From: Euplotes cf. woodruffi 2 WChen-2021
Lineage: Eukaryota; Ciliophora; Spirotrichea; Euplotida; Euplotidae
Length of the DNA: 23,728 nucleotides
Reading direction: 5' to 3'
Assembly: GCA_021441665.1 (NCBI GenBank)
Contig: JAGYYN010035559.1
Span: 1 to 23,728 of the forward strand
Position numbers and translations under genes: made by a program. Shown here one piece after another: positions 10,212 to 20,920 of this stretch (position 1 is its first letter; each line of letters opens with the position of its first letter). The notes under the pieces are model-generated. The model was not told the DNA's origin and ran no database searches. It was given only the letters and a program-made list of their open reading frames with translations.

Positions 10212-13200
10212 CTTTAAAAAAGTGAGGCAATAGCAAATCGAAACTTTGAGTATATTTGCAACTTTTTGTCCGACCTGAACTTAGTAAAAACCCTGAATTT
10301 AACTACAACTCACATTACACATCACATAGGATGTCTGTCAGCCTTTAAAAAGCAAAATTTTCTAATGTTGATATTTTCTTATTGAAAGGAGAATCCGTAC
10401 TTTGAAGAAAACGAAAATAAAATGAGTGAGTTTTAACCACTTTTGGCTCCACACTTCTCATAAAAAGTACCTTGAGCGGATATATAATATTTTCCAGAAA
10501 TCAGATATTATTAAATTCGCGCCAAATGTGGTGGAAAGCTGTATTCACTGATTCACTGGGTCTTTAGGAGGCCTAAAGACGCCACTAAAACAAGAGGACT
10601 TTGTAGAGTTAAAGTAAATATTATTCAATAATTGTTTGAATATACAAGTTATAATATTTGATATTATGGCTGCAGCACGTCTCCAACCAACCGCAAATAT
10701 GTAATAAGAACATTTTTAACTTGCCCTAAATCTGTAATTATTTGATCAGTGTTTTTTTACTTGCTTCACAGACTTTTTATTGATGTAAAGTTTAGTGAAA
10801 GTAATCGGGAGAATTGAAATAGTTACCAATCAGCAAGAATTTTAATAGGCTATTTAGGTCGAAAATTCAGAAAAACGTACAGATTGTATTTTCAAAAGCG
10901 AAAGAAAATGAAAAGTGTAATTTGTTTTATAATCAGCAGAAAATAAATATTTTAATTTTAAAAAAATGAAGATTTTACTTTCTTGACTGGTTTGAAATTT
11001 TTATCTAGCAAGTCAGATAGATGCAGATAATTCTGATTTAAATATCAGCAAGCTTAACTCATCGATAATGAACTCAGAGTACAGAAGCACACATCAACAC
11101 ATGATCACAAAAAGTAACTAATATTGAGATTTATTGTTATTTTAAAAATATTTTTGCTACCAATCATTGCTGACAATAAAAAATACCTCAAAATATGCAA
11201 TTTTCATAGAAATAAACTGATAAAAATTGGATAAACTTAAAATAAAATTGCATTAATTTTGAAATAAAACATTGATTCAATCTAAGAATTTCGTTCAGCA
11301 TCGAAAGCAAATAACATCATAGTGAGAAAGATCATGGTCAACACTGAAGTCGAGGCTCATCGAGAACAAAAGACTTTCTACAGGAGCAAAATGAACAAAT
11401 CTCAGATGATCCCTCGAAGTTGTGTTGAAGATGATAACAGCAATAACCTCTCACAATACGAGCAATTCTTTCAGAATGTACTCAAGAACCAGCAGAACAG
11501 AGGAGCAGAGAAGAACCATTCAATTATTTCTGAGAACTTATCAGGAGTAAAGTTATATTAATCGATTACTTATCATGATCTTAACTTGAATCTAGATCGA
11601 CCCGAACGCAAATATAAAAATAAGTCTTGATTCCTCTCATTTATAAACCTTGAAAATAAGCTTGAGCCGATTTCAAAAATGACATCAGATCCGTCATCCT
11701 GAGTGAACCCAGTTGCCTCTTCAATCTCAAAGCTGTAAGGTGCTTGCTGATTTTTAGTCGTTCACACCCTCGGATTGCTTTTAAAAACGGCCGTCACTCA
11801 CTTCCCCTGCACATAAACGTTATTGGCCAAGGTCAGAAAAATCCGGTATGCGCAAAGCTAATTTTTTAGCATTCAACGCAGCAAGCAGAGCCAGAACTGC
11901 CTGTTATGGAGACTAAAAGGAACTCTTTAGCTGTGACTAAATCTGGAGGAAAGGCGCTGCTGTTAGTCAACAATAAAAGCCTAACTCCAATGAAGCCTCG
12001 TACTGAGAAGTAATCTCGTTCTTGTTATTTTTGATCAAACTGAGTCCTATAAATAGTGATTTTAAATACTTTGTGTTTATTTCTACTAATTAAATCATCT
12101 ATTAACTTAGTATTAAGATTATAAACTTGGGTCTGCTGTTACTGGATCTAATCAGCAAGTAAGACTCAGTTTAGTCGAGTCTTTAGCTACACAGGTTCGG
12201 TCGACATCATGTCTGAGTGAATACTACTTTTATTCTCAATATCGAGAATTCGAATAATTGTAACATTGCAGATCGCATTTGCTTTATATGGATTTAAAAT
12301 CAATGCTGATTTATTATAAAGATTCTATTATTGTGTCCGTCAAGTAGATTTAATTCATTTGGATCTTTAATTTGTCAAAAAATAAATAACATTTTTTAAT
12401 TTATCTTTTTATTTAAAAATATCTATTTCCAATTGGATTTTGATCAGCTTTAGCGCTGTTAGTTTACACGGATTTTAGAATAGATCATAATGATGAATCA
12501 TTTTTCGAATTATATCGAAAGTATTTAGATACAGGATAAATTGAACAGAGCAATTATATATACTTAATTTGGCTATTATTTTTTAATTCTTAATAATCAT
12601 TATTTATTTAGCTTTTTGCTTAAGTTATTTTTAAATACATAAATATTAAAAGCAAAATTAAATATCATATAGATTTAAATCATACGAACAAGTTGGTCGA
12701 AAGATGCTTATTCACAAAAATAACAAAACCTTACGGAATAAAGAAGTTAAGTGGCCCAAACGTCACTCAGACGTTCAAAGTGTTGGCAAGTTGAATACTA
12801 CGATTTTACATCCAGATGTGCATGGCTTCAGTGAGAACCCTGCATTTGGAGATAAGATCAAGAGTAAAATGCTAAATGTGGAGATTTCAGAAGTCAAGAA
12901 TGGAAACTCGTTGTTCGACCAGCAGCATCACCTAAACAAAATACAAAAGATAGTAGATGGACTTCAAGACGAGATCATCCGCAATCAAAAAATTGAAAGG
13001 CTTGAGGAATCTCAACGCAATAAGAAACATTCAGAGCTATTAAACTTCGAGATAAATCAAGTAAAAATTATCAATAATGATAATAAGTAAACTGCAGAAT
13101 GTAAAAATTGAACTTTTTAACTTGATTTTTATAGAAAAATAAAATAACTTTGAGTAATAAAAAGCCGAATGTTTTTGATGACTTTCAATCACTAAAACTA

Positions 13201-14198
13201 TTGCCAATTAAGTCACGACGGACTTTAGTTAAATCAATCAACGACTACTACGACAGCCGTCAGATTTACAAAAACTACGAAGAAGATAAAGACCGTGTTC
13301 GATCGGTGCAAAAACTATTGCAAGAAAAAAGCAGGAGCCTATCTAACCAAAGATTCCAGATCTCTGGTATTTTTGGAATGCCGAAGGTATTCAACCGAAA
13401 GCAGAGCAAATATGGGAAGCTTGAAAAGCTTCCCTCGCAGAACTGAGTGATTAAAATTCCGAACCAGGACACTTACAACGACGAGACTATTTACTACAAT
13501 ACAAAAGAAAACCAGAACAGCTACTTAGGAAGTAGTTTACATTCGGTGGGCAACGATGAGTTCCAGGTAATCTCATCAAAAGATTCGATCAGGGTCAATA
13601 GAAAGCAAAATAACGAACATATTTACAACTTAAGTAAAATAAAAGCGATTGACATCCAACTGAAAAAGTATGTCAAGAACAGGAGGCTCAAAAGTAACTT
13701 GAACTACTCAGATTCAGAGAAAAATAGGTCAAGAGGTAGCGAGTCAGTTGACTTTGTTTAGAATCTATCTTAGAGCAAAGCAAGGATAGTGACATTTCAA
13801 ACGAAAGAGATAAAGATCTTAAGGTAATCATATCTTCGCTAATACTCATTACATACAATGATTTTAATGTCTATAGTATTACAAAGTCAATCCGATAAAA
13901 CATTATGACTTCGAAGACACCGGAAGAGTAGAGATTATTAAACAAGGAGGAACTGCATTGGACTCAATCAAAAAGAAGAACAAAAGGTCAAATAACAAAA
14001 GTCTTAACCAACTGCATATAAAATACTCGAGCAAAAGTAAGAAAGATATTTAGCTATAATTTAGTGATCAACAATAAATTCTTTGGCAACCACCATTCGT
14101 CACAAGAAAGAACGATTGAAGAAAACTTAATGTCCAGAAAGAGCATAAAGAGTCTGCTTGGCCTAGACCAAGGAATTTTTGGTGGAGTCATTGATTAG
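10212..14198 (+). CDS. Long multi-exon polar protein, weak TatD-like patch
   Basis: Exons chain with matching phases: about 10212-10613, 10676-10700, 10823-10916, 11009-11113, 11323-11546, 11596-11734, 11758-11818, 11870-12009, 12673-13060, 13135-13735, 13762-13823, 13877-14036, 14065-14198 (TAG 14196). Introns are mostly 23-74 nt with GTA..TAG ends; a few reach 90-660 nt. The first block needs +1 at TTT-TAA (10431) to join SEF to NHFWLHTSHKKYLERI; the spacing of WLH to SCIHCFTGSL recalls the TatD metal-binding LH..R and HxFxGS motifs, but GExGLD and ETDxP are not seen, so activity is doubtful. A possible second +1 sits at TTA-TAA near 11644. The rest is Lys/Asn/Ser-rich and disordered, ending GLDQGIFGGVID. 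TGA is in frame at 13444 (PSQN-TGA-VIKIP). The true 5' end is unknown, and the block before 12010 and the part after 12673 could be two genes. Confidence 0.55.
12010..12672 (+). other. Longest intron of the window, possible cassette exon
   Basis: GTAATC at 12010 and CATATAG at 12672 join phase 2 to phase 2 (TE-K-FKSYEQVGRKML). A 48-nt segment at 12114-12161, flanked by AACTTAG and GTAAGA and in the same phase, would add a hydrophobic 16-residue insert (IKIINLGLLLLDLIS) if spliced in. The remainder is AT-rich with no frame. Confidence 0.4.
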
Positions 14199-14673
14199 TT
14201 ATTCTCGATTAATTCTGTATTCAATAAATTATTTAAAAATAAAATATATTATTAAAAATATCTCTAAAATACTATAGAATAGAGAGCTGGTATTGATAAT
14301 TTATTTAAGATAAAATATAAATATAATTTCCATTAAATCCATAATCTTAAAATCATCAAACAAAAGCGGAAGTTGAACGTTATTTTGATATATATATCTT
14401 GAAATATTTTGAAGAATTCCAGTTTTTTTAAGAAAAATCGGAATATCAGTAAAATTCTTGATCATTTTTTGAGGTCTTTTACCATTCTTCACCTGTTTTT
14501 ATTTTTTTCTACAATTTAGCTAATTATGTGTTTTAAATTTATCAATATTAAATTAATTAAATTCGATTGAAAGCTTATCCAAATCAAAGCCTTAAGTTGA
14601 ATTAAAACTTTCTTGGTGCTTCATCTTTGCCAAGAACCTTGAACGATGACTTATACAGTAATTTTCACAAATT
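14199..14673. other. AT-rich region between convergent genes
   Basis: It lies between two stop codons facing each other. A short reverse frame (14301-14492, 63 codons) is AT-driven and not convincing. I see nothing else in it. Confidence 0.5.
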
Positions 14674-16983
14674 TTATCGCTGCTTTTGACTCAAATTTAC
14701 ATTGTTTTTATTTCGAGTTCTGTTGTAAGAGATAGAGAACTTTTCATGAAAGTCTATTCTCCTAATAAAGCGAGAGACAGTCTGGCCAGGGTCTACAATA
14801 ATATGCCAGTATCTTTCTCCAGAATCTTGGTCGAACTTATACTCCTCTGGCTCTAAGTTATTACAAGTAGGGAAGGCAACGTATGCGTCAAGCCTGGATT
14901 CAATTTCATTGTTGATGAAGACAAACACGTATCCAGAGTCACTTTGGTCGATATAAAGCTTGATGTTTGTTTCTTTTCCTTCTTTGCCGTCTTTGATTGT
15001 CTTTACATTGCCTCTGGCTAAACAATTTTTGATGAGAATATCATCAGGGTAAATAAACGAGTTGCTGTAAGAAATATCGACTTCGCTATCGGGGTTAATC
15101 TTCTTGCAAACTAGGCATAGCTTTGAGTCTGGCTTTACGAAGACTTCATGGTAGTCGCCTTTCATCTTTGTCTCGAATTGGCACTTGACTTCAGCTGGAT
15201 TCTCGTATTTGAAGTATTCAAGATATGCTGCATCGTTTTTAGAGTTGTTTGTGTATCAGTGACATCCGTATCCTCCAATTTTAAGGCCGAAGTAACTCTG
15301 AATATGAATGTCTGGCTCGGATGGAGAACTTCTGTAGGCTGTGTGCATCAGACTCATGTAGCAGCGAAGCATTTCCTCTAAGATCGGTTTATTATTGTTA
15401 GTTAGTCAAATATCAGAGGTGGAGATAGCAGTTAAACAATAGTCGATCTCGACATCATCAAACTCAATAAAAAGATAGTAAGTGCCTTTGGAATAAGCAT
15501 CTTCTGACTCAATAAATGAGATCCTTTCGTCCTTTACGAAAAGTCCAGTGATATAGTAAAGTCTTTCATCGACTTCCTTATTATCTTCAATATCTTTATT
15601 TACAACGAATCTAAGCTTGGCAGGTGAGTTCTTCATTTTCATTGGTTGGGTGATTTTCAAAATAACCTCCGAGCTCTGATCAAGATCAAGTTGGACGACT
15701 CTATACTTGCCCATGTTTTGCTTAATCTTATGGTAAGTAAACTTTTCGAACTCAGGGGTGTAAACACAAATCGTCGTGTGTTTAAAGATCTCAAGATACT
15801 CTTCATAAGTCACATAGAATTCTCCTGCTCCTTTTGAATCAAACTTGGCATCTCTTTTAGTCTCATCATTCCAATGCTTGCTGTCTTCAGCCCACTGGCC
15901 TTTCCACGTATTCTTGTTCGTGGTGTTTTTGATAAGCACCAAGCGCACTGGATTGCCATCAACTGAGAACTGCATGTATGACCTGCACATGTACGCTTTG
16001 TTCGACTGTAGTCCTCACTCTATTCATTTTTGGTTCGAGTCGGTTGTCTCAGCAGTGATCCAGTACTGATTGCTGAACGCGGTTTGCAGGTAGTTCCACA
16101 AAAATATCTTCTTGTCTGTCTTCTTGCCTGTCATGAACTTCTGGTGATTCTGAACCTTCACTGGATACGCAGTAAGCATTGAAAATATGTCGCTGCTGTC
16201 TTGTTTTTGAAGGTTATAGTAGTTCCCGCATACTTTCGCTAGTGCTTTTTCCAGAATCACTGCCCATACATTGTCTGAATTTGTTGTGAGAAAAGCTGAT
16301 TTCCCACTACCTTCATAAAAAGGAATGTAGTCATCAATGACGACGATTCATGGTGATCCGTCAACATGCAAGATGAGCTTGTAAATGCCTCAAGAATTTA
16401 TAGAATCAGTAACAAAGCATTTCTTTATCGCTTCTCTGCTTTTATTAATAATTGAATAAAAGCTGGGATATAGACAAGATTTATCAAGTTCTCCTGATTT
16501 TATATCGTCAAAATTTAAGCCATCTCCGAAGAGGGTTCAGTTCGGGAAAATCTCGATGATCCTTTTCCACTCGATTTTACCGTTCCAGTCCATTTGTTCT
16601 TGTTCACTTATCTTAAAGTCTTCTTCTTTGCTGCCGTATAGAGATGATTCAGTATTTTTGAAATCTGGATCTTCATATGGAGTACCTTGAAATACGATTT
16701 TCCTATAATTAATACATTATTAAATACAGCGACCAGTGGCCATTCAGTTATATACTAAATGCCGTAGTAATTGTCAAGCATAGTAAGCACAATACAAATT
16801 ATCAATTTTAGGAATTGTTTAATGCAATTAAATTAACTTCAAAAATCACAGTGAAACCGTGGAGAATAAATTGCAAAAGTTTAAAATATACATATCGAGT
16901 TATTATCTAAATTCTTACTCGACGTCGACTTTCTGCCCGTTGAAATAGTCTTTAACTTCACTAATTTTAGACTTCTTCTCCAT
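14674..16983 (-). CDS. Calpain-like protein, probably an inactive protease
   Basis: Two exons (16983-16919 and 16702-14674) give 697 residues from MEKKSKISEVKDYF to LSQKQR TAA. The calpain core is clear and in order: GTPYEDPDF, IEWKRIIEIF then LFGDGLNFDDI, SGELDKSCLYPSF (catalytic-Cys region), GIYKLIL, VVIDDYIPFYEG, NVWAVILEKALAKVCGNY, a NKAYM segment where active calpains have GHAYSV, then LIKNTTNKNTWKGQW where they have RNPWG.EW.G.W, and GEFYVTYEEYLEIF. The catalytic Asn appears kept, but His is replaced by Lys and the Cys motif is altered, so cleavage of substrates is unlikely; a binding or regulatory role is an inference. The C-terminal ~350 residues fit a beta-rich, C2-like calpain domain III. 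At least seven TGA codons are in frame, one at the position where calpains have Trp before VVxDD. Gene is divergent from the next, 80 bp away. Confidence 0.85.
16703..16918 (-). other. Intron of the calpain-like gene
   Basis: Donor GTAAGA and acceptor AATTATAG on the minus strand; phase 2 to 1 restores Glu (DVE-KIVFQG). At 216 nt it is AT-rich with stops in all frames. It sits after 21 complete codons, the only break in the gene. Confidence 0.75.
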
Positions 16984-17063
16984 TTTGGTGCGAATTAAGA
17001 TATTATTAGATCAACATCGAAGATTTTAAAATTCACTATTATAAATTAAAACTAGAATACCAA
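16984..17063. promoter_or_regulatory. Divergent intergenic spacer
   Basis: Only 80 bp separate the two start codons (16981-16983 minus, 17064 plus). It is AT-rich and must carry both 5' leaders, so a shared bidirectional promoter is likely. No specific element can be named. Confidence 0.5.
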
Positions 17064-17894
17064 ATGGAGGACATGAGCATGTACCAGAAAGCCAAGTTCG
17101 TTGCTGACAAGGCGAAGCAGAAGAAGCTCATCAGCCTGATCCAAGACGGCAAGCACGACCTTGTGTTATTTGAAGTCCCCAAAAGCGTAACTATTTCCTT
17201 CTCAAACCCACAAACACTGCAATTGTAGTGTTTTTCAATTCCTGCTTTGATAACCTTCCGTCTGGCGGATGCTAACGCGGTTACGATTTAGTTTGACAAG
17301 GATATCTTGAACGGAGTGGAGATCGCAGAGGCAGAAGTGCAAAAGCACGCTAAAATCGGAGAAGACTACTGGCTGAAGTGCATCAAGGACTCTCCCCATG
17401 TGAATTCCCTATGCATGATGGTTAATAAAGACGGACACGAGGGAATGCTCGAAGGTTGGTTAATCTGCTCATCTTTAGGCTGCTACAAGTTCAAGAGCTA
17501 TTTTAAAGTCATGAGGGCGTTCAAAGACACAAGCAAGTCCAGGTGAGCTTTACATATAGTTTGGGCTTGGTAGGATGTCCATCGCCGATTGAACTTGGAT
17601 CTAGGATCGCCTCAGAACAGGTCAAAGCAAACTCAGTCATTCACAAAGACAAGGTGAAGCTTGATGTGGACTGCAACACTCTTTCATCGCTAATTGAACT
17701 GCAGGCTGAAGACCACGGACAGCCGGAAGAAAAGAAAAAGGTAATCCTGATTTTGCAATTTTTAGAAGGAGAAGAAACATAAGGACTCTGATAAATCGAA
17801 AAAGAAAGATAAAAAAGAAAAGAAAGATAAGAAAGATAAGAAAGATAAAAAGGAGAAGAAAGAAAAGAAGGAGAAGAAGGATAAAAAGGAATAG
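17064..17894 (+). CDS. Nuclear-type protein with a Lys/Asp tail, unknown
   Basis: Four exons (17064-17186, 17292-17542, 17560-17740, 17766-17894) give about 227 residues. The N-terminal part reads KHDLVLFEVPKS then FDKDILNGVEIAEAEV, followed by a compact region with VNSLCMMVNKDG and CPSPIELGSRI. The last ~55 residues are a highly charged run of KK[DE]KK repeats, usual for nucleolar or nuclear proteins. A short globular domain opening with LF.VPK...LNG.EI and a basic tail recalls the RNA polymerase I subunit RPA34, but the similarity is too weak to name it. Introns are 105, 17 and 25 nt; a further 24-nt GTTGG...TTTAG segment at 17455-17478 is in frame and open, so it may be a retained or alternative intron (219 residues if removed). 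The first Met is upstream of every other candidate. Confidence 0.7.
17187..17291 (+). other. 105-nt intron with branch-point-like GCTAAC
   Basis: GTAACT donor, ATTTAG acceptor, phase 0, and GATGCTAACG 21 nt from the end. It contains in-frame stops, so it must be removed for the two exons to be one protein. Confidence 0.6.
17543..17559 (+). other. 17-nt intron
   Basis: GTGAGCTTTACATATAG. Removing exactly these 17 bases joins DTSKS to LGLVGCPSPIELG in one frame; without removal the frame ends at TGA/TAG shortly after. Confidence 0.65.
17772..17891 (+). repeat. Purine-rich Lys/Asp repeat
   Basis: Imperfect repeats of AAGAAAGATAAG encode alternating KKDKK and KKEKK blocks. The run is almost free of pyrimidines on this strand and could expand or contract by slippage. 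Confidence 0.7.
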
Positions 17895-18427
17895 ATATAG
17901 ACTAGCAGACATATCATAGATTATCAAAAACAAATCAATATTTTAGCAGAGTGAGGATATGAAGTACTTAGAAATTGAAATATTTTTACTATAATAAATG
18001 GTACTTTTTTGACATGTTACTTTTGTTTATAGTATTTTTTAGAACGGGAGTAAAATTAGCAAAAACAAATGGCTCGATGTGATATCATGTCACGTAAGAA
18101 ATTAATATAAATAGTTTAATCTTATTTGGATTCATAAAAATTATTAAAAAAAGGGGCTCTGTAATTTCATAAAAATAATAAATTAAATAACTTTTTGACA
18201 TTTTTGATTTTAAAATTATTCAGGACACTTCTAAAAAGTACCACTGATTCATACCAAAGATAAACCCAAATTTAATGCCAACAGCAAGTTTAACAATAAA
18301 TAGTATTAAAGAAATATAAACAATGCAATTAAAAAGTAAATTTTTTATTTAATAATAACTCACGCAATCAAGATTGAATTAACAAACACACATCTTTTAA
18401 ATACTTCTTCCACTTAAAACTCTCTTA
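17895..18427. other. AT-rich intergenic region
   Basis: No coding frame. A and T runs dominate; a short AAAAAAAGGGGC tract near 18150 is the only G-rich block and is not telomeric repeat. Confidence 0.5.
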
Positions 18428-19761
18428 AATGCCCGGTTAGTCCAAGAAACAAAAACACGTCTGAAAGACTGCAAGACTTGATATCCGCTGAAAACATCGC
18501 TCTCTTTCAAGTTCCGGTGAGGAACACCACATCTCAATTCCGAAAGAGAAGGGGATCGACAGCTAAAACAAGTAAATCTATTCCTCCTAAATTATTAGAA
18601 GCAAAGCCCAGCTCGACGCAAAGCAAACTCGAGCGAATGTTCTACCAAAACGTAACCGAAAATAGAGTAAAAGGTACAACTGGATGCTAATTATCTTCAG
18701 GGCGGAGGAAGTTCAACATCGACTCGCAGCTGTTGCAAATATGCTCGCTAAGTGACAAGTAACAACAGATCTATCATGAACAACTTCCGGCCTGTATGCA
18801 ACTGAAAGTCACTGCTTTAGGTTCATTCAATCTCCTCCGTCATCGATAGCCCGAAGCAAGGCTCTTTCAACGGCCTTGCAAACCACGAAAGTGCAGCTCA
18901 GGATAAAAATAACTTCTCGGTCTTTGGTATGAGTAAGTTTTAAATTTTGATGCTGCTTAGCATTTGATAAAAATAAATCGAAAGTGGGGAAGTGTGAAAC
19001 CGCATGCAACTCACCGACTCGATTAAAATTTGACTGAGACGGATTCATCCTCAAAGGCAAATCGACTCTAAATTCATAAGGAATGAGGTTCCGTAAGTTT
19101 AAACCAATCCCAGCTTAACTTTCACTATAGGTAACATAGATAAGCTAAAAGCGACAGCAGAATCGTAAGCGGATGAAGCTTTCTCAAATATCGGTGTAGG
19201 ACTCATAGCAGAACCCAATACTGCTCGGTTGCAAGAACCAATCTTGTTCCAGTGACTTTCGAGTCTAAACTCGACAAGATCCGATTTGCTAAGCAAATGG
19301 CTTTAACCGCACTGAAAAAGCTGAATCCGAATTCGGTATTTTGGCTGTGCTGATTATTTTGAGCTTTGCTATTTGCTAACTACAGACTTGAGAATAACTA
19401 ATCACATAGAGCAAGTAATGAAGACAACTTGTATATCAACGGAAATAACAAGATATTGTAAGCAGTCAAAATCACCCTTATGACCTTTATTCAGCTGAAG
19501 ATACAAGCGGAGAAAGAAGTCAAAGAAATCGAGGCCAAATATCAGAAAATGTAGGTTATTTTTATATAACCCATTCATTTAACTTCTATACCTTCATAGT
19601 TTTCGAATACAATAGATCTAATTAGTATTAATAGACAATGAATCGGCCGGATGCTTAAACAAAACAATGATAAATGCATCACAGAAGATCAGAGTTGACT
19701 TGCAGATCCAAAACTACGTAAGCCAATAATATTGATTCAACTTAAAATTATGATTGAATAA
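18428..19761 (+). CDS. Multi-exon gene of unknown function, some joins unresolved
   Basis: From ATGCCCGG at 18428 the frame meets TAG at codon 4; one base over it reads SPRNKNTSERLQDLISAENI and continues. Introns with matching phase: 18674-18700, 18794-18820, 18927-18960, 19093-19130, 19165-19208, 19551-19599; the last exon 19600-19761 ends KIMIE TAA. The product is polar and Ser/Lys-rich, with IRFAKQMALTALKKLN and SAEDTSGERSQRNRG segments and no known domain. Oddities: a TAA at 19077-19079 lies in the frame that best fits both neighbouring exons (LNS-TAA-GMRF), the 18757 AAG-TAA appears to need a +1 step, and 19325-19470 cannot be joined without extra stops. Either the gene is degenerate, or it uses shifts and introns I have not placed. 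TGA occurs in frame at least four times. Confidence 0.45.
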
Positions 19762-20097
19762 ATATGTGATTGCCGAGTCTGCAGCAAGCTTTACTTCTCT
19801 CCATTTGCGTTCTTATCTGGCTCGATTCTTCTCTGACAGTATAGTTAGCCTTAAAATCTCCTCGATTGGATAATCTTGGTTTGGATCTCTCATGGCAGTT
19901 GTTTAGAGTTTGATTTTGTTCCATCCTGTGTAACCACAAATAAGTTTGCTAAACTATTGATATAAACACAATTTTTTGTATCTGATTCAGTGGAATGTAA
20001 GATAACATGTAGTAAAGCCTTATTAAAATATGGTCCTTGCAATCATGCTTACTGTATCTTAATATTGTGAAGTTTTGATTTGAATCAAAAAATATTT
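19748..20097 (-). CDS. Possible two-exon fragment, converging on the previous gene
   Basis: Minus-strand block 20097-19970 (FFDSNQNFTILRYSKHD to LNQIQKI) joins in phase 0, by a 21-nt intron at 19969-19949 (GTGTTT...GTTTAG), to 19948-19748 (QTYLWLHRMEQNQTLNN to NHIFIQS TAA). Basic, Asn/Ser-rich residues resemble other proteins here. It overlaps the end of the plus-strand gene by 14 bp. No start codon was found upstream, and no family is recognised. Confidence 0.35.
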
Positions 20098-20920
20098 ACG
20101 CCTCTCAAATGGAGATAATAACATCCTGTGGCGGGAGCATAGTCGATTCACTTCTGGTAAGACTCGTGAACAGTAAATGGCAAGATGCAGAGGTTCACAA
20201 TGACTGCAGTTTATATCGAGTCCTTTTGCAGTTTTGAGTTACGATTAAGACTCAGCAGAATTTTCAGTGGATTTTAGAGCAGTTTTTAGTACAGAATTAA
20301 GAGATTTTAACGTTCGTGATAAGTCAGGAATGATATTATGAATAAATTTTGTCAAATTATCAATAAAAAAGCTTGAGATCCAAAAACTATTCGATGTAAA
20401 AAAAAGCTAATTTTTAGAAACAAAATTTTAATTTTTGATTGTTTGGTCAAAAAATTATATTAATCTCTTTAAGAAAAAATTATATAAATGGATAAGAATA
20501 ACACAATTAAAACATGCTATTAAAATTTGAGTTTACAAGGGTCAAGTGATTTCTTTATTTAAATATTGTAATTTATTCAAAATTTATATTTGTTGATAAT
20601 AGTTGATCAACTTATTTATGAAACTTGACACTGTTTATTAATGCGATTTTTGACCAAAATAAAAATACGATGTTTATTTGTTTCAGATTAGTCATACTGA
20701 TGGCTGTCAAAAAATACGAATGAATACTATTATTTTAACGTTCACAGAACTATCTTACCTATCTCACAACATAAATATAGCTTTTATGTGGATTTAAACT
20801 GATATGAATTATAGTAACTCACGATCCTAAGTTTATAATAATATTCATAAAGAAATCTTATTATTTGTTAAAGAATAGAGGATGACATACTAAACTTATT
20901 ATCAAAAAATTAAAGTTTAT
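20098..20920. other. Possible decayed coding block, then AT-rich DNA
   Basis: On the minus strand about 20380-20250 reads IDNLTKFIHNIIPDLSRT and so on to STENSAES, then two TAA codons, then about 50 more open codons (LKTAKGLDINCSHCEPLHLA) in the same frame. Because both sides look coding but the stops are in frame, I treat it as doubtful. From 20400 to 20920 I see only AT-rich sequence. Confidence 0.25.

Noticed and set aside
10212-10613. Calling the 5' part of the long gene an active TatD nuclease
   Set aside because: Only two short motifs resemble the family; the Glu and final Asp motifs are not found in the joined exons.
13061-13134. AAG-TAA at the end of a 128-codon frame as another +1 site
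   Set aside because: A 74-nt intron with GTAAAA and TTATAG ends joins the exons in phase 0.
15148-16069. Plus-strand frames over the calpain-like gene
   Set aside because: They are shadows of the minus-strand exon, which carries clear family motifs.
17637-17933. Reverse frame of Leu/Phe/Ile runs resembling a membrane protein
   Set aside because: It is the complement of the Lys/Asp-rich repeat tail of the plus-strand gene.
18147-18160. A-run followed by GGGG as a telomere trace
   Set aside because: There is no repeated C4A4/G4T4 unit, only one short tract.
19165-19208. TCG-TAA as a sense stop codon
   Set aside because: GTAAGC at 19165 opens a 44-nt intron ending CATAG that restores frame into RTQYCSVARTNL.
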